The notes under the pieces are model-generated. The model ran no database searches and was not told the origin of the DNA. It saw only the letters and a list, made by a program, of their open reading frames with translations. A program made the translations under genes and the position numbers. DNA of 64,000 nucleotides, from assembly GCA_019119995.1 (NCBI GenBank), contig DWVY01000051.1:1-64000 (forward strand). Direction: 5' to 3'. How positions within the stretch are numbered: the first letter of the stretch is position 1; each line of letters opens with the position of its first letter. This DNA comes from Candidatus Mediterraneibacter faecavium (GTDB lineage: Bacteria > Bacillota > Clostridia > Lachnospirales > Lachnospiraceae). This document shows, one piece after another, positions 1-8,925 of the stretch.

Positions 1-232
1 TCCGAATACACCTCGTTCTCCATGTTAGTGATGTTAAAATGCGAGTTCCAATGGACGAGCATTTTGATATCGCGTTACATGGATTCGAGGGGATGAGGTA
101 GAGCGGGTCGGCACAGTGTTGTAGTATTCTCTTTTTCTGCGTCCCGTATTCAATCCTGATAGTTACTCTTACTGTTGTAGTGGCATCTGCTAAACAAACA
201 TGAAGAGATTGGAACTTAGTCGACAAAGTCCA

Positions 233-436
233 TCATTGCAGCCCGTTTTTACCATTCTTCCTGCGTATCTCTTCTATCTGTTCATCATTAAGTCCGCTGG
301 CAGCCTTTATGACATCAAGGTCTCCTCCTGCATTTAAAAAGGCAAGTATCATTTCTTCTCGTCCTCGGGTATGTCCTTTGAAATCCGCTTCTTTCAGCTC
401 ATCAGCAAATAATTCATTTAATGCATCGCACAACAT
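233..436 (-). pseudogene. Rpn-family nuclease C-terminal remnant (possible orphan RpnS)
   Basis: The short protein (67 aa from the chosen start, MLCDALNELF...) matches the C-terminal tail typical of Rpn/PD-(D/E)XK transposase-like proteins: a GHTRGREEM segment followed by a helical tail ending in EQIEEIRRK. The nuclease core that should precede it is absent; the acyltransferase stop codon lies about 50 bases upstream. The ORF-track start at 469 is less likely, because GGAGGTGGAG sits just before the ATG at 436. Rpn genes are reported to make a short C-terminal product from an internal start that acts as antitoxin. This could therefore be a decayed gene or a retained small protein. The family call is from recognition only. 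Confidence 0.5.
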
Positions 437-485
437 TTTGCTCCACCTCCATCTGTTCCTAGTTTGCACGTGTAATAAATTAATT

Positions 486-1499
486 TTACGTGATCTTCCG
501 TCCTCCCGGTATCTTCCGTATTACCCACACGCACGCAAACGACGCCAGTGCGATCACAACGATCAGCCCGGGCACTGCGATCCATGCTGTCAGATCCCAC
601 GGTTCCATATATTTCTTATAATTATCGAGGAACAGGATATGGATCAGATATATCCCGAACGAGCACCCGCAGAACAGGTCGATCACTTTTCTTGCGCGTT
701 CGCCCGGTCTGACATGAGTGTTTCCAAGCCGGAGCATAAACAGGAAAAAGCAGACTGCCGCGACAGCTACAAATGGGCTGATATACGTCAGCGCATCCTC
801 ATAATGGTCGCCGGTCACCGCCGTAACTCCCCATGTGATCCCGAACGTTGCAGCCATGCTGAGCACGCAGATTACAGCCAGCGCTCTCTGGCTGATCCGG
901 ATATGACGTCTGTATTTGTAGAGATAATATCCCACAAACACGTACCATACATAGATCCTGTCGCCGATCAGCGGCAGGTCATAATATGCCTCTCCGCCCA
1001 TGAGCCACAGCACATAGTTAAACAGTACCGCGCCCGTCGTCACGATAAGGAATACCTTTTCCAGCTTCAGGCTCATATTTCTGCACATCACCTGAAAGAA
1101 CGGCAGCACGAGGTAAATGGGGATCATGGCGTACAGATACCACAGATGCGCCTCAGCCGGGACATAGAGTATCTCTTTTAAGTCAAATGAAGATCCCATG
1201 TAATAGATATTCCAGAAATAGTAAACTGCGCTCCATACAACAAGCGCGGTGACGAAACGCACGATCCTGTGTATATGTTTCTCGACCGGCTCGTCCCGCC
1301 CCAGAAGCAGGGCTCCGGATATCATGAAGAAGCAGGGCACGCTCAGCCTTGCCACTGTATCGATCACAAGAGAAAAGAGATATTCCCCCTGCGGGATCCT
1401 GCCGTAAGCCCGGCAGAAATAGTTGCTCACATGGATCGCGATCACGAGGATGAACGAGATCATCCGGACCAGTTCAAGATTATAATTCTTTTCTTTCAT
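486..1499 (-). CDS. Membrane acyltransferase, family 3
   Basis: A 337-residue, strongly hydrophobic protein with about ten membrane segments. It opens with the acyltransferase_3 pattern (NLELVRMISFILVIAIHVSNY), in which the histidine of the first segment is the expected catalytic residue, and ends with IYLIHILFLD and a basic tail. Family members move acetyl or similar groups onto cell-surface polysaccharide or peptidoglycan from the inner face of the membrane. There is no extracellular SGNH domain, so it is the short, membrane-only form. A GAGAGGGG ribosome site precedes the start. It follows dinB on the same strand. The substrate cannot be told from sequence. Confidence 0.8.
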   Translation of the reverse strand: MKEKNYNLELVRMISFILVIAIHVSNYFCRAYGRIPQGEYLFSLVIDTVARLSVPCFFMISGALLLGRDEPVEKHIHRIVRFVTALVVWSAVYYFWNIYYMGSSFDLKEILYVPAEAHLWYLYAMIPIYLVLPFFQVMCRNMSLKLEKVFLIVTTGAVLFNYVLWLMGGEAYYDLPLIGDRIYVWYVFVGYYLYKYRRHIRISQRALAVICVLSMAATFGITWGVTAVTGDHYEDALTYISPFVAVAAVCFFLFMLRLGNTHVRPGERARKVIDLFCGCSFGIYLIHILFLDNYKKYMEPWDLTAWIAVPGLIVVIALASFACVWVIRKIPGGRKIT

Positions 1500-1567
1500 A
1501 GTGTCTGTACCCCTCTCATGTACTTCGATATGTATCTGCTCATATATTATTTCCTGCTGTCCCTGTC

Positions 1568-2797
1568 CTATATTTTGTCCTGCATTTTGTTCTGTGCCCT
1601 TTTCGGCATCAGGCTTGCTTTCATGACAGAACCTTCCCCGAACTTCCGGTTCAGTTCGTCCATGGCTTTCTTCAGCCGTTTGTGCTTCTCATCGGGCTCT
1701 TTTGGCATCTCAATATCAAAGATCGACAGCTGCTCCGGCGCGGCTTCATCAGTAAGCTTGGAAGTTCGGATCCCGAGCAGGCGCACCGGCTCCCCGCTCC
1801 ATATTTCAAGGAACAGGCTGCACGCAGTCTCTTTTAGTATCTCCGGATCATTGCTCGGCTTATCAAGCTGTATCTGGTGGGACGTCGTACTGAAATCATA
1901 ATATTTGATCTCCATGCTGACCATCCCGGCTTTCTTCCCTGCTTTCTTGAGCCTGCCGCCCACGCTCTGCGCAAGCCGCTCAAATACCGGCCGGATTTCC
2001 TCCATCGTCGCCGCGTCTTCACTGAGCGTTGTGGAATTTCCGATCCCTTTCGCCTCGTCCGGCTCCGACTGGACGACCGAAGTTCCGATGCCGTTGGCAA
2101 ATTCCCACAGCATCTTCCCGTGGCTCTTGAGATGAAGCATGATCAGTTTCGGATCTGAGCGCGCAAGGTCTCCTATCGTATTGATTTCCAGCTTTTTCAG
2201 CACTTCCACACTGGATTTACCCGCCATGTAGAGCTCTCCTATGGGCAGGGGCCACATTTTTTCCTTTATCTCCTCCGGATAAAGCGTGTGGATCCGGTCC
2301 GGCTTTTCAAAGTCCGACGCCATCTTCGCCAGAAGTTTATTCGTAGAAATCCCGATATTCACGGTAAATCCGAAGCGCTCCTTTATCCCGTCTTTTATCT
2401 CCACAGCCCCGTCCACCGGAGAATTCCACCGGTCTGCGATCCCCGTGAAATCCATATAGCATTCATCTACACTGACCTGTTCGATCTCTTTCGTAAATGT
2501 CCGAAGATGCTCCATCAGTCTCCTGCTCTTCTCCCTGTACATCTTATGATCCGGGGGATACATTGCAAGATTCGGGCACTTACGAAAGGCATTCGCAACA
2601 GGTTCCCCCGTGCGGATGCCATATCGTTTCGCCGCAGGGGATTTCGCAAGCACCACGCCATGACGGGATTTCTGATCCCCGCCGATGATCGCCGGTATCT
2701 CGCGCAGATCCACTGCGGCTCCGTTTTTCAGTTGTTCTACTGCAGTCCAGCTAAGATATGCTGAGTTTACATCGATATGAAAAATGATAGGCGCCAT
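1568..2797 (-). CDS. dinB: DNA polymerase IV (Y-family translesion polymerase)
   Basis: At 409 residues it has the usual DinB length plus a modest C-terminal tail. The palm begins with HIDVNSAYLSW, carrying the first metal-binding aspartate, and the second catalytic motif is SVDECYMDFTG. The little-finger region contains KYYDFSTTSHQ and ends near RLLGIRTSKL. The enzyme copies past damaged template bases without proofreading. The tail after residue 350 is charged and lacks an obvious QLxLF-type clamp motif, although EQLSIFDIE at about 360 could serve as a beta-clamp-binding peptide. It lies 130 bases after clpB on the same strand; an AAGGAAG ribosome site supports the start. Confidence 0.93.
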   Translation of the reverse strand: MAPIIFHIDVNSAYLSWTAVEQLKNGAAVDLREIPAIIGGDQKSRHGVVLAKSPAAKRYGIRTGEPVANAFRKCPNLAMYPPDHKMYREKSRRLMEHLRTFTKEIEQVSVDECYMDFTGIADRWNSPVDGAVEIKDGIKERFGFTVNIGISTNKLLAKMASDFEKPDRIHTLYPEEIKEKMWPLPIGELYMAGKSSVEVLKKLEINTIGDLARSDPKLIMLHLKSHGKMLWEFANGIGTSVVQSEPDEAKGIGNSTTLSEDAATMEEIRPVFERLAQSVGGRLKKAGKKAGMVSMEIKYYDFSTTSHQIQLDKPSNDPEILKETACSLFLEIWSGEPVRLLGIRTSKLTDEAAPEQLSIFDIEMPKEPDEKHKRLKKAMDELNRKFGEGSVMKASLMPKRAQNKMQDKI

Positions 2798-2926
2798 ACA
2801 GCCATCTTCCTTTCACGCCGGCTGCAGCGCCGGATGCCGTCCCCCGTTTTCATGGCTGCATCGTCAGACATCCCCGCTTTCACAGCAGCAAGTCTCCTGA
2901 CATCATCCTCGCGGGCATTTTCCGGA

Positions 2927-5530
2927 TTACTCTGCGGCGACGATCTGGCCTTTCACCTCAGCCGTCAGTTTCCCGTCTTTTGCATCGATCAGGATCGTGT
3001 CTTCCCTGCCTACATTTCCGGCAAGGATCAGTCTTGCCGCCAGCGTTTCTACATTCTTCTGCAGATATCTCTTCAGCGGCCTTGCTCCGTACATCGGGTC
3101 GTAACCGCCTTCTACTACGAAGTCTTTCGCCGCATCTGTCAGTTCGATCGTCAGCTCTTTCTCCGCCAGACGTTTGTTGACATCTGCTATCAGTAAGTCA
3201 ATAATGGCACGGATATTCTGTTTCGTCAATGGTTTGAACATAATTATTTCATCCAGACGGTTCAGGAACTCCGGTCTGAAATGGGCTTTCAGGTCGTTCA
3301 TGACCATCTCCTGGCTCTGCGTGTCTATGGAGCCGTCGTCATGGATGCCTTCCAGCAGATAACCTGCACCGATATTGGACGTCATGATCAGGATCGTATT
3401 CTTGAAGTCCACAGTCCTTCCCTGAGAGTCTGTGATCCGTCCGTCGTCAAGCACCTGGAGCAGTACGTTAAATACATCCGGATGGGCTTTCTCGACCTCG
3501 TCGAACAGTACGACGGAGTACGGTTTTCTCCTGACTGCCTCCGTGAGCTGCCCGCCTTCATCGTATCCGACATATCCCGGAGGCGCTCCGATCAGACGGG
3601 ACACGGAATATTTCTCCATGTATTCGCTCATATCGATACGCACCATATTGTTCTCATCATCGAACAGGCTCTGCGCCAATGCTTTGGCAAGCTCTGTCTT
3701 ACCGACTCCGGTAGGTCCTAAGAACAGGAACGAACCGATCGGTTTGCTCGGATCCTTGATCCCTGCTTTGGAACGGATGATCGCTTCTGTCACAAGTTCA
3801 ACGCCTTCATCCTGCCCGACCACACGTTTGTGCAGCTCATCTGCAAGATGGAGCGTCTTGTTCCTCTCGCTCTCGTTCAGTTTCGCCACCGGTATTCCCG
3901 TCCAGCGTGAAACAATACGTGCGATCTCGTCGTCCGTAACAGCCTCATGGACAAGGGAAAGATCCTTTGCTTTTACCTTTTCTTCCTCTTCCTCCAGTTG
4001 TTTCTGAAGCTGAGGCAGCTGTCCATACTGCAGTTCGGCGGCTTTGTTCAGGTCATACTCTCTCTGTGCTTTCTGAATGTCCTTGTTGACCTGCTCGATC
4101 TCCTCGCGGATCTTCTGGACCCGCTCCACGGATTTCTTCTCATTCTCCCACTGGACTTTCTTGCCGGCGTACTGTTCTTTCAGATCCGCCAGTTCTTCCT
4201 GCAGATGTTCCAGACGCTCCTTGCTCAGACGGTCTTCCTCTTTCTTAAGCGCCGACTCCTCGATCTCAAGCTGCATGACCTTACGCCTCAGCTCATCCAG
4301 TTCCGTCGGCATGGAGTCAAGCTCCGTCTTTATAAGAGCGCACGCCTCGTCCACAAGGTCGATTGCCTTATCCGGCAGGAAACGGTCGGAGATATAACGG
4401 TTCGAAAGTGTCGCAGCCGCGACAAGCGCGCTGTCCGTGATCTTTACTCCGTGGAATACTTCGTACCGCTCTTTCAGACCACGCAGGATGGAGATTGCAT
4501 CCTCCACTGTCGGCTCGTCTACCATGACCGGTTGGAACCGGCGTTCCAGAGCCGCGTCTTTCTCAATATATTCACGGTATTCATCCAAAGTCGTTGCGCC
4601 GATACAGTGCAGCTCGCCTCTCGCCAGCATAGGCTTTAACATATTGCCGGCGTCCATGGCGCCGTCCGTCTTGCCTGCGCCGACGATCGTGTGCAGCTCA
4701 TCGATAAACAGGATGATCTTGCCGTCGCTGTTCTTCACTTCCTCGAGGACCGCTTTCAGACGTTCCTCAAACTCGCCCCGGTATTTTGCTCCGGCTACAA
4801 GCGCTCCCATATCAAGGGAAAAGATCGTCTTCTCTTTCAGCCCCTCCGGCACGTCTCCGCTGACGATACGCTGGGCCAGTCCTTCCACGACCGCCGTTTT
4901 GCCGACGCCGGGCTCTCCGATGAGCACAGGGTTGTTCTTTGTCTTACGGGAAAGGATGCGGATCACGTTGCGGATCTCCTCGTCACGGCCGATGACCGGA
5001 TCAAGCTTCTGGTCGCGGGCGCGCTCCACAAGATCCTGCCCGTACTTATTCAATGTATCATAGGTAGCTTCCGGATTGTCGCTGGTCACCCGCTGGTTGC
5101 CCCGCACGGTCGAGAGCGCGTGCAGGAATCCCTCGCGGCTGATGCCGTACTCCCGGAAAAGCTGTTTCATATCTCTACTTGCATATTTTAACAGGGCAAG
5201 AAACAGATGCTCGACGGACACATACTCGTCCCCCATCTGTTTCGCCTCATCCTCTGCATGGATGAGGACGTTGTTGAGATCCTGGCCCACGTAAGCCTGG
5301 CCGCCCTGGACTTTCGGCCGCTTACCGATCATCTGCTCCACACTGTTGATGAAGAGCTGTCCCTGGATACTCATTTTTTCAAGCAATTTTAAGATCAGAC
5401 TGTCGTCCTGCGTCAGCAGCGCATAGAGCAGATGCTCCTGCGCCAACTCCTGATTGCCGTTGTCCGCGGCGATCTTCTCGCAGTTCTGCACAGCCTGCAG
5501 TGAATTCTGTGTAAATTTATTGATATTCAT
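2927..5530 (-). CDS. clpB: ATP-dependent disaggregase ClpB
   Basis: An 867-residue Hsp100 protein with the full ClpB architecture: N-terminal Clp repeats (1-145), first AAA+ module with Walker A GEPGVGKT near residue 205, a long charged middle coiled coil (about 400-525) that separates ClpB from ClpC/ClpA, and a second AAA+ module with GPTGVGKT. It lacks the IGF/LGF loop used by ClpP partners, as expected for a disaggregase that works with DnaK. Heat-shock control is visible upstream: a sigma-A-type promoter whose -35 box overlaps a CIRCE operator. The start follows a GGAGGGAAG ribosome site. Confidence 0.97.
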   Translation of the reverse strand: MNINKFTQNSLQAVQNCEKIAADNGNQELAQEHLLYALLTQDDSLILKLLEKMSIQGQLFINSVEQMIGKRPKVQGGQAYVGQDLNNVLIHAEDEAKQMGDEYVSVEHLFLALLKYASRDMKQLFREYGISREGFLHALSTVRGNQRVTSDNPEATYDTLNKYGQDLVERARDQKLDPVIGRDEEIRNVIRILSRKTKNNPVLIGEPGVGKTAVVEGLAQRIVSGDVPEGLKEKTIFSLDMGALVAGAKYRGEFEERLKAVLEEVKNSDGKIILFIDELHTIVGAGKTDGAMDAGNMLKPMLARGELHCIGATTLDEYREYIEKDAALERRFQPVMVDEPTVEDAISILRGLKERYEVFHGVKITDSALVAAATLSNRYISDRFLPDKAIDLVDEACALIKTELDSMPTELDELRRKVMQLEIEESALKKEEDRLSKERLEHLQEELADLKEQYAGKKVQWENEKKSVERVQKIREEIEQVNKDIQKAQREYDLNKAAELQYGQLPQLQKQLEEEEEKVKAKDLSLVHEAVTDDEIARIVSRWTGIPVAKLNESERNKTLHLADELHKRVVGQDEGVELVTEAIIRSKAGIKDPSKPIGSFLFLGPTGVGKTELAKALAQSLFDDENNMVRIDMSEYMEKYSVSRLIGAPPGYVGYDEGGQLTEAVRRKPYSVVLFDEVEKAHPDVFNVLLQVLDDGRITDSQGRTVDFKNTILIMTSNIGAGYLLEGIHDDGSIDTQSQEMVMNDLKAHFRPEFLNRLDEIIMFKPLTKQNIRAIIDLLIADVNKRLAEKELTIELTDAAKDFVVEGGYDPMYGARPLKRYLQKNVETLAARLILAGNVGREDTILIDAKDGKLTAEVKGQIVAAE

Positions 5531-5580
5531 AGTACTTCCCTCCTTCAGGCAGACACTACTTGTTTTCGTGTTCTAGTAGT

Positions 5581-5609
5581 AATATAGCAATAGTTGTTAG
5601 CACTGTCAA
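5581..5609 (-). promoter_or_regulatory. Vegetative promoter of clpB
   Basis: On the minus strand TTGACA is separated by 17 bases from TATATT, about 55 bases upstream of the clpB start. The -35 box lies inside the CIRCE element, so HrcA bound there would block RNA polymerase. Confidence 0.8.
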
Positions 5610-5623
5610 GACTCGAGTGCTAA
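5597..5623. promoter_or_regulatory. CIRCE operator (HrcA binding site)
   Basis: TTAGCACTG, nine bases, GAGTGCTAA. This matches the CIRCE inverted repeat TTAGCACTC-N9-GAGTGCTAA at every arm position but one. CIRCE is the HrcA target at groE and dnaK operons in Firmicutes. It overlaps the clpB -35 box, so clpB belongs to the HrcA regulon here; hrcA itself is not in the window. Confidence 0.92.
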
Positions 5624-5672
5624 TTTATTTTTTCTTTATAAATGTTTTTCCCTGACATTCAAACCATAGAAA

Positions 5673-5771
5673 TTGAACTTCAGGATTCCAACAAAATATT
5701 TTGAACTTTTGTTAATTGTATTGAACTTTTACATTCTTCATGTTATAGTACCTTCAGTGCAAATTGAACTT
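5673..5771 (+). repeat. Four direct TTGAACTT boxes before the XRE-aminotransferase gene
   Basis: The octamer TTGAACTT occurs exactly at 5673, 5701, 5721 and 5764, with start-to-start spacings of 28, 20 and 43 bases. The third copy forms the -35 box of the gene's promoter, and the last lies between the promoter and the ribosome site. An array with this layout is what an autoregulating DNA-binding protein would need. Binding is inferred, not shown. Confidence 0.7.
5721..5749 (+). promoter_or_regulatory. Promoter of the XRE-aminotransferase gene
   Basis: TTGAAC, 17 bases, TATAGT: a near-consensus sigma-A promoter about 50 bases before the ATG at 5802. Its -35 hexamer is part of the third TTGAACTT box. 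Confidence 0.75.
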
Positions 5772-5801
5772 CTTATTTTTAAATTCAAGGAGATAACGAT
5801 A

Positions 5802-7406
5802 ATGTCTAAAGAAATATTCGCAGAGCGCCTTAGAATTTCCATGGCGCAGCAGGGGAAAAAGCAGGTGGATCTGATCCGCGCAGCTTCCGCCTACGGCGTT
5901 AAGCTCGGCAAGAGCCATATCAGCCAATACGTCAGCGGCAAGACGCTTCCAAGACCTGATATCCTGCATTTCCTGGCAGACACGCTTCAGGTCGATGCCG
6001 GCTGGCTGAGGGGTGATGAACCAGAAGATACAGATGCGCGCATTGCCGACAATACTGACAATACCGCCGCACAACAGGCCGCTGCCGGCGGATCAGTCCG
6101 GGCGCAGACTGCTGCCAGCGGTTCGGATCCGGCACAGAGTATCCATATAAATTATAGAAATAATACTGTTACGGGGGACAGAAAAATGAGAACTTTTAAG
6201 AAATCTTCAAAACTTGACAATGTCTTATACGATGTAAGAGGGCCGGTCGTAGATGAAGCCGCACGGATGGAGGAATCCGGCACGCAGATCCTGAAATTGA
6301 ACATCGGCAATCCCGCACCGTTCGGATTCCGCACGCCGGATGAAGTGATCTACGATATGCGGCAGCAATTGACGGAGTGCGAGGGCTATTCCAATGCACA
6401 GGGTCTTTTTTCCGCAAGAAAAGCGATCATGCAGTACGCGCAGATCAAAGGCATTCCGAACATCGCAATCGAGGATATCTACACCGGAAACGGCGTTAGC
6501 GAACTGATCAATATCTGTATGTCCGCACTATTGGACGACGGGGATGAGATCCTGATCCCGTCTCCTGATTATCCGCTGTGGACCGCCTGCGCGACACTTG
6601 CCGGCGGAAAGGCTGTGCATTATATCTGCGACGAGCAGTCGGAATGGTATCCGGATATTGACGACATCCGCAGAAAGATCACCGACCGGACGAAGGCAAT
6701 TGTTATCATCAACCCGAACAATCCGACCGGAGCGCTGTATCCGAAAGAAGTGCTTCAGAAGATTGTCGATGTCGCAAGAGAGCATCAGCTCATCATCTTT
6801 TCCGATGAGATCTACGACCGGCTGGTAATGGATGAGGAAGAACACATTTCCATCGCTTCCCTTGCGCCGGATCTCTTCTGCATTACATTCAGCGGCCTGT
6901 CCAAGTCCCACATGATCGCAGGATTCCGCATCGGCTGGATGATCCTAAGCGGGAACAAGAAAGTCGCGAAAGATTACATTGAGGGGCTTAAGATGCTCTC
7001 CAATATGCGCCTCTGTTCGAATGTCCCTGCGCAGTCTATCGTCCAGACAGCACTGGGCGGCCATCAGAGCGTGCGCGGCTATATCGAACCAGGCGGACGT
7101 ATCCGCGAACAGAGGGATTATATTTACAAGGCACTGACCGATATCCCCGGCATCAGCGCCGTAAAGCCTAAAGCAGCGTTCTACATCTTCCCGAAGATCG
7201 ATATAAAGAGGTTCAATATCACAAACGACGAACAGTTTGCCCTTGATCTGCTCCGGGATAAGAAGATCCTCCTGATCCACGGCGGCGGCTTCAACTGGGA
7301 ACAGCCGGATCATTTCCGAGTAGTCTATCTGCCCCGGATCGAGGTGTTGAAAGAGGCAATGGGGAAGATCGCGGATTTCTTCAGTTACTATAAACAGCAG
7401 CTATAA
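5802..7406 (+). CDS. XRE-type DNA-binding domain fused to alanine-transaminase-like enzyme
   Basis: A 534-residue fusion. Residues 1-70 form a lambda-repressor-like helix-turn-helix (AERLRISMAQQGKKQVDL... SHISQYVSGK). Residues 71-128 are an Ala/Asp/Asn/Thr-rich linker. Residues 129-534 are a fold-type I PLP aminotransferase closest in look to AlaA, with NPNNPTGALY and the PLP lysine in SGLSKSHMIAGFRIGW. The start at 5802 has an ideal AAGGAGA site; the ORF-track start at 5673 would run through the promoter. A second ATG at 6186, exactly at the enzyme boundary, is preceded by GGGGGACAG and could yield the enzyme alone. The protein resembles MocR/GabR in concept but uses an XRE rather than a GntR domain. 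It may sense pyruvate, alanine or PLP. Confidence 0.9.
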   Translation: MSKEIFAERLRISMAQQGKKQVDLIRAASAYGVKLGKSHISQYVSGKTLPRPDILHFLADTLQVDAGWLRGDEPEDTDARIADNTDNTAAQQAAAGGSVRAQTAASGSDPAQSIHINYRNNTVTGDRKMRTFKKSSKLDNVLYDVRGPVVDEAARMEESGTQILKLNIGNPAPFGFRTPDEVIYDMRQQLTECEGYSNAQGLFSARKAIMQYAQIKGIPNIAIEDIYTGNGVSELINICMSALLDDGDEILIPSPDYPLWTACATLAGGKAVHYICDEQSEWYPDIDDIRRKITDRTKAIVIINPNNPTGALYPKEVLQKIVDVAREHQLIIFSDEIYDRLVMDEEEHISIASLAPDLFCITFSGLSKSHMIAGFRIGWMILSGNKKVAKDYIEGLKMLSNMRLCSNVPAQSIVQTALGGHQSVRGYIEPGGRIREQRDYIYKALTDIPGISAVKPKAAFYIFPKIDIKRFNITNDEQFALDLLRDKKILLIHGGGFNWEQPDHFRVVYLPRIEVLKEAMGKIADFFSYYKQQL

Positions 7407-7428
7407 GCGAGATCCTTGAATAAAATCC

Positions 7429-7465
7429 AGGGTCTGCCGCACCATTAACCGGTATGGCAGACCCT
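7429..7465. terminator. Hairpin between convergent aminotransferase gene and gatB
   Basis: AGGGTCTGCC and GGCAGACCCT form a perfect 10-bp stem around a 17-base loop, between the two convergent stop codons. It has no strong U-run, so the efficiency in either direction is uncertain. Confidence 0.6.
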
Positions 7466-7486
7466 CTATCTATTCCACTGAAACTG

Positions 7487-8923
7487 TCACTGCTCCAGTA
7501 TTTCTTTTATCATCTTTGTCACAGCCGCCGGGTCGGCTTTTCCTTTCAGCGCCCTCATGCTCTGTCCCATGAGCGCTCCGAAAGCTTTCTGCTTGCCGCC
7601 CTTATAATCTGCGACCGCCTGCGGATTGTCCGCAAGGACTTTCTCTACCGCTTCTTTGATGGCTCCCTCATCGTTCACGGTCTTAAGTCCGTTCTCTTCC
7701 ACATATTTCTCCGGATCTACATCATCGGTAAAGATCTGTTCGAATACCTTTCTTGCGACAGCGGCGCTGATGGTTCCTGCATCTGTCATATCAATGAGCT
7801 TCGCCAGATGCTCCGGGGAGAACTTCAGGCCTTCCGGTTCCATTCCTTTCTCTTTCATCAGGCGGAACACATCTCCCATGATCCAGTTTGCCGCTTTCTT
7901 CGGTTTTCCGCACAGCTCGACCGTTGCCTCGAAGAGATCCGCCACTTTCTTGGACTCTGTGATAAGCTCCGCATCGTATTCCGGAATATCGAATTCCGCC
8001 TTGTATCTCTCCAGCTTCTCGGGACGAAGTTCCGGCTGGCGCGCTTTGATCTTCTCGATCCACTCGTCGCTTATCACGATCGGCACGAGATCCGGCTCTG
8101 GGAAATAACGGTAATCCTGCGCGTCCTCCTTGGAACGCATCGCATAAGAATGTTCCTTATTATCATCCCATCTTCTTGTCTCCTGGATAACTTCTTTCCC
8201 TTCTTCAAGGAGTTCAATCTGTCTCTGGCGCTCCCCTTCAATGGCATGGGCGATAGCCTTGAACGAGTTCAGGTTCTTCATCTCTGTTCTCGTACCGAAA
8301 GTATCCGATCCAGCCTCACGGACAGACAGGTTCACATCCGCCCTCATGGAACCTTCCTGGAGCTTACAGTCTGACACTCCCAGATACTGCGCGGTCATGC
8401 GCAGTTTTTCCAGATATGCGATCACTTCGTCAGCAGAGCGCATATCCGGTTCGGAGACGATCTCCACAAGGGGCACTCCGCTCCGGTTGTAATCTACAAG
8501 GGAAGTGTCGTCCCACTCGTCGTGGACCAGTTTCCCCGCATCCTCTTCCATATGCATCTCATGGATCCGTACTTTCCTCTTTCCTGTCTGTGTATCGATC
8601 TCCACATATCCGTCTCTAGCGATCGGGAGATAGAGCTGGGATATCTGATAGTTCTGCGGGTTGTCCGGATAGAAATAATTCTTCCGGTCGAACTTGCACA
8701 CCTGTGTGATCTTACAGTTCGTGGCAAGCCCGAGCGCCATAGCATACTCCACCACCTGTTTGTTGAGCACCGGAAGTGATCCGGGCATCCCTGTACACAC
8801 CGGGCATGTATGGGTATTCGGCGCGCTTCCGAACTCTGTGCTGCATCCGCAGAAGATCTTCGTCTTTGTCGCCAGCTCGATATGCACCTCAAGTCCGATG
8901 ACTGTCTCATACTGTTTTGCCAT
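7487..8923 (-). CDS. gatB: Aspartyl/glutamyl-tRNA amidotransferase subunit B
   Basis: A 478-residue GatB, full length. It opens with YETVIGLEVHIELATKTKIFCGC, continues with the conserved CPVCTGMPGSLPVLN stretch, and ends with the YqeY-like tail domain (KAFGALMGQSMRALKGKADP). GatB binds mischarged Asp-tRNA(Asn) or Glu-tRNA(Gln), activates the acyl group with ATP and receives ammonia from GatA. It is the last gene of aspS-gatC-gatA-gatB, two bases after gatA. Confidence 0.97.
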   Translation of the reverse strand: MAKQYETVIGLEVHIELATKTKIFCGCSTEFGSAPNTHTCPVCTGMPGSLPVLNKQVVEYAMALGLATNCKITQVCKFDRKNYFYPDNPQNYQISQLYLPIARDGYVEIDTQTGKRKVRIHEMHMEEDAGKLVHDEWDDTSLVDYNRSGVPLVEIVSEPDMRSADEVIAYLEKLRMTAQYLGVSDCKLQEGSMRADVNLSVREAGSDTFGTRTEMKNLNSFKAIAHAIEGERQRQIELLEEGKEVIQETRRWDDNKEHSYAMRSKEDAQDYRYFPEPDLVPIVISDEWIEKIKARQPELRPEKLERYKAEFDIPEYDAELITESKKVADLFEATVELCGKPKKAANWIMGDVFRLMKEKGMEPEGLKFSPEHLAKLIDMTDAGTISAAVARKVFEQIFTDDVDPEKYVEENGLKTVNDEGAIKEAVEKVLADNPQAVADYKGGKQKAFGALMGQSMRALKGKADPAAVTKMIKEILEQ

Positions 8924-8925
8924 GA

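Noticed and set aside
1-62. Possible minus-strand partial CDS starting at 62 (MLVHWNSHFNITNMENEVYS)
   Set aside because: It is only 20 codons, has no ribosome site and leaves the window; the plus strand also gives a short open frame. Nothing can be supported in 1-232.
309-1181. 290-aa plus-strand ORF
   Set aside because: It is antisense to the acyltransferase and the Rpn remnant, rich in His/Arg/Cys, and has no family resemblance; typical shadow of a GC-moderate minus-strand gene.
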